The notes under the pieces are model-generated. The model was not told the origin of the DNA and searched no databases. It saw only the letters and a program-made list of their open reading frames with translations. The translations under genes and the position numbers were made by a program. Below are positions 18,233 to 26,248 of a stretch of 64,000 nt of DNA, piece after piece. Origin of the DNA: Endozoicomonas sp965261315 (lineage in GTDB: Bacteria > Pseudomonadota > Gammaproteobacteria > Pseudomonadales > Endozoicomonadaceae); the NCBI GenBank assembly GCA_965261315.1, contig CBDHDM010000106.1, positions 20,457-84,456 of the forward strand, in the 5' to 3' direction. Positions within the stretch are counted from its first letter, which is position 1, and every line of letters begins with the position of its first letter.

Positions 18233-18823
18233 TTAGCCTTCCCCCATGCGGGCAACAGCAGGCCAAGCGGCTCTACGGTGCTTTCTCAGGTACTTCCGGT
18301 AAGTCTTTTGATGCATCCCTTTTGGCCTGTCAGGTGGATCGGTAGCCAACTCGGTTGCTGCACTGCCCAGCTTGTCCCTGATTGCACTGCAAGTATGTAC
18401 GGCTCGATCAAAATGCCCCAGCGTCTGAGTGTAATACATCGGCCCATACCAGCGCCGATGGGCAAAGCCATTCCTCCCCATCAACAGCTTGCCAGAACGA
18501 ATTTCCAGCATAGGGCAGTAGAAGTAGGGTCTGCGGGTTTTGCCTTTCAGGGTACTGACCCATTTAAAACCGATGACCTGCTCTCTGGTCTCAATTTTCC
18601 CGGCATCATTCCAGACCGGATACTCAACATGCAGACACTGCTCCCAGCCCCAGAACCGGGTCTTGCATCGCATCCTGATGGCAAACGACTTTCCAAACCG
18701 GATCACTGTTTTTCTTCCGGGTTCCAGTAATCCATTCCGGTAAAGCCAGCAAATGTCCAGGGTATAGCAATCCTCAACATTTTTTCCGCCGCCGGCCTTT
18801 CTGCCGCTGTTGTAACCTCCCAT
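18233..18823 (-). CDS. Unknown protein of the MGGYNSGR type
   Basis: 196 residues beginning MGGYNSGRKAGGGKNVEDCY. I recall unassigned proteins with an MGGxNSGRR start in mobile elements, but no function. The middle is rich in aromatic and basic residues (MRCKTRFWGWEQ, RRPYFYCPMLEIRSG, RRWYGPMYYTQ) and looks as if it could bind nucleic acid; the cysteines do not form an obvious zinc site. It stands alone, 150 bases after the RepA-like gene. Confidence 0.65.
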   Translation of the reverse strand: MGGYNSGRKAGGGKNVEDCYTLDICWLYRNGLLEPGRKTVIRFGKSFAIRMRCKTRFWGWEQCLHVEYPVWNDAGKIETREQVIGFKWVSTLKGKTRRPYFYCPMLEIRSGKLLMGRNGFAHRRWYGPMYYTQTLGHFDRAVHTCSAIRDKLGSAATELATDPPDRPKGMHQKTYRKYLRKHRRAAWPAVARMGEG

Positions 18824-18918
18824 GGTTACCTCCCTGTAGAACCTAAATCCCTATCGAAAAATGCACTTTGCAGTGAAACTGTTACAACATAAAGATCCCA
18901 CCATAAGCACTATTTATT

Positions 18919-18964
18919 GCTCGTCGTCTCGTCATTTATATATATAAGCGACGAGAGACGACGA
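18919..18964. repeat. Imperfect inverted repeat after the RepA-like gene
   Basis: GCTCGTCGTCTCGTC and CGACGAGAGACGACGA face each other across an AT-only spacer (TTATATATATAAG). The arms differ by a 2-base insertion. It lies directly before the first base of the RepA-like stop region and could be a terminator-like hairpin or protein-binding site. Confidence 0.5.
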
Positions 18965-18972
18965 ACAAGCAC

Positions 18973-20307
18973 TTAGCCCTTATTAACAGGTATCAGTGTA
19001 TCTCCATCAAAACGAATCAGACCTTTTGAATCCAGTGCATCAAGCCATTTGGAAAAATTAGAGATGGCCAATCCCTGTGCCTTGAGATCATCCCGAATAA
19101 CAGCCACTGTCGTGGGCTCCCCTGAAGCAGTTCTTGATCTGACAGCCTGATACAAAGCTTCCTGATTTTTCGACAGGGTCAGGGGCTTATCATCAGCCTC
19201 ACCTTCTTCAGGAGGCTCACGGCCGTTCAAACTGGCGACCAGAGTCGTGACTTCATCCTGATCAGAGTCGTACCTCAGAAATCGGGGCGTCATATCAAAG
19301 GCCTGGGTTGGCATAGGCTCCGAGTCTTTTGACTTGGTACATTTCAGCAGGTAGTACATGCCCTTATCGGGCCGATCAATGCAGTATTCAAAGTCGCAGG
19401 CAGCCCGCAAGGCCGATGATCCTCTTGCATCACGCTCTTTATTCTTGCCAGTGTGGTGGATAACAATGATGGTTGCGCCAGTTTCCGCTTTTATTTTATC
19501 GCAGCCTGAGACAAACAAGTTCATATCGGCCGTCTTATTCTCATCAGCGCCGCCAAAGCATCTGGCCAGTGTATCAATGAAGACTACGGATATTTTCTTT
19601 TCCATCTGGTTATTCAGATCCATGATCGTATTGATCAGTTCATTCACCGTCTTTGGACTGCCAATGAAAACCGGCATTTTGATGGAGTGCAGCAATGCCA
19701 GGGACTCACCATTGTTATTTGTCATTTTCCAACCATGGGCCCGCTTGGCGGCACCGAAGCCGCCTTCAGCAGCAATATACAAGACTGGTGACTGCTGGCA
19801 GTGAACATGGTTCCATGGCTTGCCACTGGCTATACAGGCAGCCCAGCTTACCGCATGAAATGACTTAAAGGACTCTGAGGGGCCGTAGATTACGCCAAAT
19901 GAGTTCTGGGGAATATAACCCTTAATCACCCAATCTTCTTCTTTGTCATAACCAGTTTCCAGTAGCTCGGTTGGAAACTTTCTGGTACTCCCACCATAGA
20001 AAGGGCTACCAACACCCTCGGGAGGAACTTCAGAATCGACATCGGTATGATCATCGCTCTGGTAGTTCTGGCTTTCAGCCTGGAGTCTTTCCACGTTAGT
20101 AAGGTTCGGGGTCATTTGTTCCCGCCTTTCAAGATCCGTTTCGGGTATAGCTTCACTGATGCTTGAGAGTATGTTTTTCAGAGTTTCATTACCCTTCTCT
20201 TTGGAAGAAGCTTCTTCAGAGGTCAAGCTGCTAATGGCGTTATCCTGATCAATTTGAATGACTGCCACTTCAAGACCATGCTCAGCCTTTGCATTTTTAT
20301 CAGGCAT
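18973..20307 (-). CDS. RepA-like RecA-fold ATPase/helicase
   Basis: About 444 residues from the ATG at 20307 (MPDKNAKAEHGLEV), chosen because it overlaps the upstream stop (ATGCCTGA). After an acidic, disordered N terminus comes a RecA-type ATPase: GVIYGPSESFKSFHA is a Walker A loop of the RSF1010 RepA/AAA_25 kind with phenylalanine where glycine is common. SPVLYIAAEGGFGAAKR and VVFIDTLARCFGGADEN (Walker B) follow, then IIVIHHTGKNKERDARGSSALRA. The C terminus resembles a winged helix (YQAVRSRTASGEPTTVAVI). Such proteins are replication helicases of plasmids and integrated elements. It follows the small genes at 20300 and 20760 on the same strand. Confidence 0.82.
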   Translation of the reverse strand: MPDKNAKAEHGLEVAVIQIDQDNAISSLTSEEASSKEKGNETLKNILSSISEAIPETDLERREQMTPNLTNVERLQAESQNYQSDDHTDVDSEVPPEGVGSPFYGGSTRKFPTELLETGYDKEEDWVIKGYIPQNSFGVIYGPSESFKSFHAVSWAACIASGKPWNHVHCQQSPVLYIAAEGGFGAAKRAHGWKMTNNNGESLALLHSIKMPVFIGSPKTVNELINTIMDLNNQMEKKISVVFIDTLARCFGGADENKTADMNLFVSGCDKIKAETGATIIVIHHTGKNKERDARGSSALRAACDFEYCIDRPDKGMYYLLKCTKSKDSEPMPTQAFDMTPRFLRYDSDQDEVTTLVASLNGREPPEEGEADDKPLTLSKNQEALYQAVRSRTASGEPTTVAVIRDDLKAQGLAISNFSKWLDALDSKGLIRFDGDTLIPVNKG

Positions 20308-20650
20308 AGCTGCCCCCCTTCTCTGGACGCTGATACCGGATGGTTTGGGATTTATTGATCTGCTTAACGTCCACTGACCTGGCTCCGGCCTGAAGCAGTA
20401 CACTGATCAAGATGCCGATATCTGCAAGTGCTGAATCATAAAAATCAATCACCACAACAGGGCAATCATTCACAGGCCAATGATATTTTTTGGCATCAGT
20501 GATCAACGGCAAAACAAGATGATTCTGTTGAGCGAGCTGTTTGGAATTATTAGCTGCCAGCCAGCATTGAGGGCTGCCAACGTACAGCATGACCAATCGT
20601 ATAGGGCGGGGGATTACTAGCTGCCTGCCGTTTGGGGGTAGTACTTTCAT
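20300..20650 (-). CDS. Unknown 116-residue protein coupled to the RepA-like gene
   Basis: The product (KVLPPNGRQLVIPRPIRLV ... VVVIDFYDSALADIGILIS ... QAGARSVDVKQINKS) has alternating strands and helices and resembles a small alpha/beta domain, but I do not recognise it. Its stop overlaps the RepA-like start (ATGCCTGA), so translation of the two is probably coupled. Confidence 0.6.
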   Translation of the reverse strand: MKVLPPNGRQLVIPRPIRLVMLYVGSPQCWLAANNSKQLAQQNHLVLPLITDAKKYHWPVNDCPVVVIDFYDSALADIGILISVLLQAGARSVDVKQINKSQTIRYQRPEKGGSYA

Positions 20651-20759
20651 TCGTTAAAAGACTCCGTCCAATAGACCTGATCAAGGTGTTTTTTTAGAGG
20701 TTCACTTTTTGCGGGTTGATCTACCGCCCGGATTTGAGCGGTGGATGGTGGTTGCACGG

Positions 20760-21059
20760 TCAGACCCGCTGTGACTCCCAGGCTTCCAGTTCCGATTGCA
20801 GCCAGCGGACGCAGCGTGGTCCTAACTGATGTGGTTTTGGGAAGTGGGTCTGTTCATCATTGATCCAGCGGTACAGCGTGGTGTTACCAATCTGGTAGCG
20901 TTTACGTACCTGTTGGTTGGTGAGGTAGACGACGCCCTGTGGCACAGGCATTGGTGAAGGTGTTCTGGTATCACTGCTTTGGCTGACGACAGATATCTGG
21001 TCAGCAGCAGTAACCGGGCAGGTTTTGCTTTTTTTGAAAGGGGCGTTGCTGGTGGTCAT
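20760..21059 (-). CDS. AlpA/MerR-like DNA-binding regulator
   Basis: 99 residues. After a low-complexity start, residues ~43-95 form the AlpA-type helix-turn-helix: VVYLTNQQVRKRYQIGNTTLYRWI followed by FPKPHQLGPRCVRWLQSELEAW. AlpA proteins act as excisionase-like or transcriptional switches for integrated elements. It precedes the replication genes and is itself preceded by the repeat-rich segment 21139-21250, which may be its target. Confidence 0.85.
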   Translation of the reverse strand: MTTSNAPFKKSKTCPVTAADQISVVSQSSDTRTPSPMPVPQGVVYLTNQQVRKRYQIGNTTLYRWINDEQTHFPKPHQLGPRCVRWLQSELEAWESQRV

Positions 21060-21138
21060 ATCCCTGACTCCCGTAAGGCATTTTCTGGAATGGCTTGGGA
21101 GTCAGGTTAGTTGGATTGGGCGTTAGAATTGAAGGCAA

Positions 21139-21250
21139 AAGGTTTGCTGCGCAAGGAAAAAGTTTGCGTGAGGGTTACGTGCAGGCTTCTTCGGTTTACG
21201 CAAAGTGTCAATGTAAGGTTTTGCAACTGGCGTAAAGTTTACACGCAAGC
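21139..21250. promoter_or_regulatory. Repeated TTTGCG/TTTACGC motifs upstream of the AlpA-like gene
   Basis: Short, related words recur in both orientations: AGTTTGCGTGAGG, GTTACGTGCAGG, GGTTTACGCAAAG and GGCGTAAAGTTTACACGC. They cluster between the preceding gene and the AlpA-like regulator, as expected for an operator array or a small iteron set. No binding protein can be named from the sequence. Confidence 0.45.
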
Positions 21251-21864
21251 TTTTTCGGCCTCTTTAACCAGTTTCAGGGCTTCGGATATTGCTGTGTTAG
21301 ATCGTTTAAGTGGCAGGTTGTTCTCCTCAAATCGCGTACTGAGGATGTCCGCAAGCGCTTTGGCTGATATGCCATCTGAGCGGATTATCTTTTTTGTTTT
21401 AAGTGGTCTTGACTTATATTCGTCCAGTTCTGCCAGTACTGTGGCCAACGCACCAATGATATGTTTTTTTACCCCTTTGGTCTACCATCTATGAGATATA
21501 TCCACGAGTTTCTTCGGTAGTGCCACCTGACTTCAAAATGGAGCTGAAGAGCTATTCTCAGGTACGGAAAGGCTAACTGGTTTTCCTCAGCGAAACTGAG
21601 GATGTCTTCTTTTGAGATAGTCGGGCTGTTTGGCCAGTAGTAATCTTCTATATACTTCTCATATAGAACCTGTTTGATAACTGCGGCTTTATTCGCGCCT
21701 TCTACTTTATTAAGCAGTGCATTTTTGACATCCCGACCTACATCATAAGGCTCAATTCCAACAAATAATAAAGCTGCTTCATCCTCTGTGTAGTCTGACT
21801 TTAATAACCAATGTTTCAGATCCACTGCCATCGTTATCCCCCTCGCTTTAAAGAAACCAATCAA
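21239..21864 (-). CDS. Unknown protein split by a -1 frameshift at a slippery site
   Basis: The first frame (21864 to 21469, 131 residues; MAVDLKHWLLKSDYTEDEA ... WIYLIDGRPKG) stops just where a second frame continues (VKKHIIGALATVLAELDEY ... EALKLVKEAEKACV, stop at 21239). The overlap reads A AAG GGG TAA, which fits the X-XXY-YYZ pattern for -1 slippage; a slip yields one protein of about 207 residues. The second frame has only a TTG as possible independent start. Either a programmed frameshift or a one-base mutation is possible. The function is not recognised. Confidence 0.55.
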
Positions 21865-21918
21865 GACAGCCGGGAAACCTGTCCTTTCGGGTAAACCCTA
21901 TACTGGCCAAAGAAAAAA

Positions 21919-22180
21919 TCAGCGGTAAACCGCCTTACGGTGACCGACTTTGATCACTACAATAATTAACTGTCCGTTGTCTATCTGGTACACCAGACGA
22001 TAGTTGCCTGTTCTGACTCGCCATGTATGTTCAGCGCCGGACAGTTTGCGACAGGCCATCGGGAAACGGCTCATCTACCAGCGACTCCGCCAGTGCCACC
22101 AGCTTGCCCACCGTGGCTCTGGGCAATTTCTCCAGCTCCTTCAGGGCGGAACGCTTCCAGCGCAACGTATAACGGCTCAT
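21919..22180 (-). pseudogene. RelE/ParE-type toxin, frameshifted
   Basis: From the ATG at 22180 the product begins MSRYTLRWKRSALKELEKL and stops after about 50 residues. A shift near 22065 restores CRKLSGAEHTWRVRTGNYR, LVYQIDNGQLIIVVIKVGH and the end at 21919. These are the standard RelE core strands, including W-R-V-R-x-G-x-Y-R. RelE toxins cleave mRNA in the ribosome. The break removes the catalytic C terminus. Its start overlaps the antitoxin stop (ATGA). Confidence 0.85.
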
Positions 22181-22371
22181 AGCTTGCCGCTGGCCTTCAG
22201 GTGCTTAAGCACATCGTCATGGGAAGTGGATTCTTCGTCCCGGCGCTCGGCAACGGCGGCCAGGTCTTCAAGGTCGTCCAGAAGTTCTTGGTAGTCGTCC
22301 ATCGGTAAGACGACAGATACCCGGTTGCCCTGGTCGTCGGTGATGTACTGGGGGCTGCTGTCTGGTTTCAT
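22177..22371 (-). CDS. Phd/YefM-type antitoxin
   Basis: 64 residues: YITDDQGNRVSVVLPMDDYQELLDDLEDLA is the Phd/YefM and RelB-like antitoxin pattern (strand, then a V-x-L-P-x-x-x-Y-x-x-L-L helix). The acidic C terminus would cover the toxin. It overlaps the broken relE-like gene by four bases. The antitoxin is intact while its toxin is not, a common end state of decaying pairs. Confidence 0.85.
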   Translation of the reverse strand: MKPDSSPQYITDDQGNRVSVVLPMDDYQELLDDLEDLAAVAERRDEESTSHDDVLKHLKASGKL

Positions 22372-22405
22372 GGCAGTGTTCCCTGTTAAGTTGATTATGA
22401 GCTGA

Positions 22406-23818
22406 TTATGAAAAGCTGAGTTCTTTCTGCTGGCGGTACGTTTCCATATCCACCAGCGTGGTCTCTTCCCCTTTCAGGATTTTATCCAGCAGGGCATCGT
22501 ATCGGCGGATGCTTTCCCGCTTCTCCGGCAAGTGTTCATGCCGGTCGTAATGCTTCACATCCACCCCGTTCTGGGCATGAGACTGAAGCAGGTTTCTCTG
22601 CTCCCGGTTAACCCCGGCATCAATCAGCAGGTTTTTAACCGTGCGGCGAATGTCTCTGGCCGTGAAAGGCTCCGGTGCTGGTTTGCCGTCGGTGGATGCC
22701 TGTTCAGCCAGTGCCTTGTTATAGCGGATAAAACCGTTTTTCAGCGACTCCAGGGTAAGCGGCATCAGCTCGCCCTTACTGGCTCCGCTACGGCCTTTCA
22801 CACCTGAGCAAAACGGCCATGGGTATGAACCAGAGAATTCCCTTACAGCTCGCAGGATCGCCATTGCCCTGCCGGTCAGCGGTACCACATGTATCTTTTC
22901 CGTTCCCTGCCGTCCCTTTCGGTCTATCAGGGTAACGCAGTTTCGTTGAAAGTCGTAGTCCTCCCATGTTGCCCGGAGTAACTGTTTGGGTCTCTGCCCT
23001 GCGGTGGCCAGCATAAAGCGGATGGCACAGGCCATAACGAAACCGACGCGATGGGTGTTGCCAATGTTGTTCCAGAGCCGCCGAACCTCTTCATGGCTCA
23101 ATACCCGGTTACCGGGTTTGGAAGCCTTGGTATTTTTTCTGGTAGCTGTCACCGGGTTATGTTGGATATAGAATCGCTTTTCGGCAATCCGTGTCGGATC
23201 GTAGTCACCTTTGATACCGAAGTTGAAACAGGCGTGAAGCAACGCCCGAATCCGAACGGATTCCACCTCAGAACCCCGCTGGTGGATGGCAGCCAGAATG
23301 GTGACGATATCGTCCGGCGTCACATCCTTGGCCTTTGTTGCCGCGATCATGGGGTAGGCCTCCAGAACATTCAGTCTGAACGCCTGACGGGTCTGGTGAG
23401 CGCTCTCTTTACCCTGGGCTTCCTGATCCAGTACGTAGGACTCCATCAGATCAGCAAATGAGCCTTTTCGGGCTTCCATTACCTGCCGCTGCTGCTCTTC
23501 AAGCTTCTGCTGTTCCTGCTTGCGCTCCTCGGCTTCCAGATGACCTTTCAGGTCACCTCCACACTGACGGCGCAGGCGGGACAGGTCCTGAGCCTCGTCG
23601 CGGCATTCAGCAAGGGTATACCCAGCGCCATCGTTGGTGACTTTGTAATTACCGAGTTTGATCGAGGAATCTTTGTCTTGATATTTATAGCGGTAGTACA
23701 CCTCAATGGTTCCGCTTTTGCGCTTTTCAAACAGCAGCGTCCCATCACCGCGACCACCCACTTTTTCTGTTAGCCTTTTCTTTATGTTTTTCAGCGCCAG
23801 CACGGACAGCTTTGCCAT
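22406..23818 (-). CDS. int: Tyrosine recombinase (integrase) of island 1
   Basis: About 470 residues from the ATG at 23818, preferred over the in-frame GTG at 23827 because AGGTGGAG lies just before it. An N-terminal arm-binding domain (YRYKYQDKDSSIKLGNY) leads into a coiled linker and a SAM-like core domain (GSFADLMESYVLDQEA). The catalytic domain has R279 in ATAGQRPKQLL, the ARDIRRT box at 390-396, H417 and the nucleophile Y427 in VKHYDRH (numbered from the GTG). The first residue of the H-x-x-R box is arginine instead of histidine, which some P4-type integrases tolerate. It lies beside attR and faces away from it. Confidence 0.95.
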   Translation of the reverse strand: MAKLSVLALKNIKKRLTEKVGGRGDGTLLFEKRKSGTIEVYYRYKYQDKDSSIKLGNYKVTNDGAGYTLAECRDEAQDLSRLRRQCGGDLKGHLEAEERKQEQQKLEEQQRQVMEARKGSFADLMESYVLDQEAQGKESAHQTRQAFRLNVLEAYPMIAATKAKDVTPDDIVTILAAIHQRGSEVESVRIRALLHACFNFGIKGDYDPTRIAEKRFYIQHNPVTATRKNTKASKPGNRVLSHEEVRRLWNNIGNTHRVGFVMACAIRFMLATAGQRPKQLLRATWEDYDFQRNCVTLIDRKGRQGTEKIHVVPLTGRAMAILRAVREFSGSYPWPFCSGVKGRSGASKGELMPLTLESLKNGFIRYNKALAEQASTDGKPAPEPFTARDIRRTVKNLLIDAGVNREQRNLLQSHAQNGVDVKHYDRHEHLPEKRESIRRYDALLDKILKGEETTLVDMETYRQQKELSFS

Positions 23819-23857
23819 GATCTCCACCTGTTTTTATTGTTATGACTGCTTTGAAAT

Positions 23858-23883
23858 CTGCCCCCACTTTTGCCCCCACTTTC
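23858..23883. repeat. Right sub-terminal integrase-arm-like repeats
   Basis: A doublet of TGCCCCCACT words, matching the pair at 7497-7522 in sequence, order and orientation. It lies just upstream of the integrase start, so it could serve both as arm sites and in control of the integrase promoter. Confidence 0.5.
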
Positions 23884-24010
23884 TACTGGGCTTGTGTGGG
23901 GTTTAATGGGATTGCAAAGAACAGTCTATCATTACCAACCCCTTGTTATTAAAGGGTTGTGAGCAGTATAGTGGGGTTTTAAGGGATTGTATGAAACGAT
24001 CGTACTTTCA

Positions 24011-24075
24011 ACTTGTAATCAGTGGGTCCCGAGTTCGACTCTTGGTGCCGGCACCATACACAGCAAAGCCCGAAG
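24011..24075. repeat. attR: right copy of the 65-bp island direct repeat
   Basis: Identical to 7394-7458: the 3' half of tRNA-Thr from the anticodon loop to CCA plus the first terminator arm. The 5' half of the tRNA is absent, so this is not a tRNA gene. The terminator copy that follows (24066-24101) has a slightly longer perfect stem than the left copy. Confidence 0.93.
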
Positions 24076-24183
24076 TGTTAGTAAGCACTTCGGGCTTTTT
24101 TGTATCTGCTGGTTTAGTGCAGGTATTGGTGCAGGTAAGCCTCAAGGCTAAGTGCATATTTCTCTTCAAAGGAGATATAGGGT

Positions 24184-24474
24184 ATGGCATTTACGGAAGA
24201 TGAACTCGCTCTCGAAATTGCAAAAGCAGATATAGAGCCTTGTCACTTAGTGGACCTGGAGGCTTTTCAGTCATGGTGTGAGTATATAGGTAATGTCTTT
24301 AAGTCTCCCTCATGCAAGGTAGAGGATATCTATCCCAACTGGGTGTATTACGGTAGTCATCACATTGATCAAATGCTTTTATTGCAGAAAGTTAAAGAGT
24401 GTATCGGAGCCCTTGGTGATCCGAATGGTACGCTCAAACAGTTAAACTCTTGCTTAGAAGAGATAGAACAGTAA
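24184..24474 (+). CDS. Unknown 96-residue acidic protein
   Basis: A strong ribosome site (AAAGGAG, 9 bases before the ATG) supports this gene. The product (MAFTEDELALEIAKADIEP ... YPNWVYYGSHHIDQMLLL ... LGDPNGTLKQLNSCLEEIE) is acidic, soluble and mostly helical. I do not recognise it. It lies just outside attR, the first chromosomal gene after the island. Confidence 0.65.
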   Translation: MAFTEDELALEIAKADIEPCHLVDLEAFQSWCEYIGNVFKSPSCKVEDIYPNWVYYGSHHIDQMLLLQKVKECIGALGDPNGTLKQLNSCLEEIEQ

Positions 24475-24594
24475 GAGAGTTGTTTGGCAGCGAATATGAA
24501 CGTACTCATATGTGTACTACCAACCGCCTTTGAACATTTTTTCTCCCCACCAACCCCAAAACTCTAGGGGACTTGGGCAAGGCGCTATTAATTT

Positions 24595-24797
24595 TTGGTG
24601 GTAACCAGTAGTAACGGTAGTAATGGTCTAGTGCTTCAAGGGTTAAGTAGGTACGACCAACCCTTTTTGTGGTGGTAACCAGTGGCGATCCACTGGTTAC
24701 TACTAATTACTACCAGTTACTAAAGATTTTTCAATGCTAGTAACTCTGGGCGCATTGCTAGAGTTGGATGTTACTACCATTACTACTGGTTACGACC
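24595..24797. repeat. GTAGTAACC/GGTTACTAC repeat cluster (iteron-like)
   Basis: Variants of GGTAACCAGTAGTAAC and its complement occur repeatedly in both orientations over 200 bases. They include a perfect 11-bp inverted repeat, GTAACCAGTGG and CCACTGGTTAC, at 24675-24700 with a CGAT centre, and TTACTACCATTACTACTGG near 24771. The segment lies directly downstream of the broken DUF927 helicase gene. Such clusters near a primase/helicase gene are typical of origins of replication of integrated elements. There is no gene between 24475 and 24810. Confidence 0.55.
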
Positions 24798-24810
24798 TGC
24801 TCCATAAAAA

Positions 24811-25940
24811 CTATGAAATCACTTTATGGTTGAATACATAGCACCTCTTCTGGCCAATACCTGGTAACTTGATATTTTGCTGTAGACCTTTAGCTTTTGG
24901 GGGTTCCAGCCATCCTAGATCTCCGCAAAGTTTTGCTGCCTTAACAGGATCATAGCCTTTGGTGATCTCTTTCCATCCTGAAGATAGAACGTAGAAAACT
25001 GTAGTACTTTCCCCCTAACACCTCAACAACTCTGCGGTAAACCAACCATATTCACTACGTGAGTAAGGGAATTCCAGTCGGCAAACCTGCTTTGTTGATG
25101 AGCAGTTGAAAAAGGATTTCACCTGTTCCAGGCACTCAACATCCTCTTTGGTTGCCAGTATGCCCTCGCTTAGATAGCCAAGCATGGAAGCATTTCTCTG
25201 CCGCTGTCGCTGACTCGGCCTGTATTCCAACCGGTTATGCCTAGTTCTGTTGCAAGTTCACCTCCTGCTGCAACCATTGCAAACCTTCCTGCAACACGGC
25301 GTACTTGGCTTTCTGAATTACCTCCAACTTTATTCATAAACTCACGATATATATCCTTAGCTTTGGCTACATGGCTATGCAGGTCACTTGTTACTCCCCT
25401 CTATTGAAAGCTCTAATAGCGACACCGTAATATTTGGTTGAGTTCTCAGTTAGTTGATCTGCAAATGTTCCACCACATCCGGAAAGTCGTGGATATTTTT
25501 CAAATGCACCATACATTCCCGTATTGGCGGGAATATCGGCTTGTCTGACCTCTTGACCAGCTTTAACTTTTTTACCTGCCGACTCCATGTGAGATGCAAG
25601 GCATATTTCACCAGTTGATAAATATAATAGCCTCCACTCCTTGGTTGGCTTTGCTTCTCCATCTTTGCTGGAGCGCCTTTTGCCCTGACCATTAGCCAAC
25701 ATGTAGCTAATTTCTCCTGCTTTTGAAGCGTCTACTTGTCCAAGTTCATCAAGGCATAACAAAGCATCGTTTCTGTTTGCAGCCACTCCCTCCAGTCCAT
25801 TGTCAGTCGCTCTCCATGTCTGAATAAACTGGGGACCTCCATATACTGACGCGCGGCAGTCTTGAGGATAGTGGTTTTACCCAGGGAGCTTCCTCCAGGA
25901 AAATGAAATCCTCCTCCATCAAGCCCAATGTGTCTTGTTA
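24811..25940 (-). pseudogene. DUF927-type primase/helicase, multiply frameshifted
   Basis: Pieces in several frames follow the order of a DUF927 ATPase: GGFHFPGGSSLGKTT (Walker A) near 25900; FIQTWRATDNGLEGV and NDALLCLDELGQVD (Walker B) near 25780; YMLANGQGKRRSSKDG; LLYLSTGEICLASHM; KAGQEVRQADIPANTG; and, after a stop at 25391, QVRRVAGRFAMVAAGGELA. Further on come SATAAEKCFHAWLS and, near the end, VKAAKLCGDLGWLEPPKAK. At least three frame changes are needed, and the 5' end is cut at 25940 by a transposon fragment. Intact relatives are replication helicases of phage satellites and islands. Confidence 0.8.
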
Positions 25941-26085
25941 GGAATTGTCCCGAAATAAAACCGACATTTCATTTTTCGTCTGGTACGGCAGTGTAATTCC
26001 ATTTTGGCAGAAACGTGTCAAATTTAATGCTCATCTTTTCTTTAAAGAATCGGCGGCATATTTACGGCCTTTTTCAAAGACCTTA
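25941..26085. mobile_element. ISAzo13-type end fragment (left-end sequence)
   Basis: Starts with the terminal inverted repeat GGAATTGTCCCGAAAT and follows 46347-46489 of the complete element almost base for base, with a 2-base insertion, then stops abruptly after AAAGACCTTA. It encodes only the last residues of the transposase on the minus strand. Confidence 0.85.
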
Positions 26086-26201
26086 GGAATTGTCCTGAAA
26101 TAATTCCTACATTTCGCCTATAGTAAAGAGCCATAAATATCTTCCTTGAGATTCTTTCCTGTGCGAGCGGTTATGGGTAATTATTCAGAAGTAGTTGAAG
26201 C
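26086..26201. mobile_element. ISAzo13-type end fragment (right-end sequence, inverted)
   Basis: Begins GGAATTGTCCTGAAAT and reads as the reverse complement of the right end of the complete copy (47551-47666), including the transposase start region. It abuts the previous fragment at one side and the IS66 terminal repeat at the other, so two partial copies meet head to tail. Confidence 0.85.
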
Positions 26202-26248
26202 GTAAGCGCCAATATAACCAGCGTTATAGCCAATCCCAACAGATCTGC

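Noticed and set aside
24011..24086. A possible second tRNA-Thr gene
   Set aside because: Only the 3' half from the anticodon loop is present; the D arm and 5' acceptor strand are missing, so it is an att repeat.
24595..24797. A CRISPR array
   Set aside because: The repeats are short, variable and in both orientations, with no constant spacer length and no cas genes in the window.
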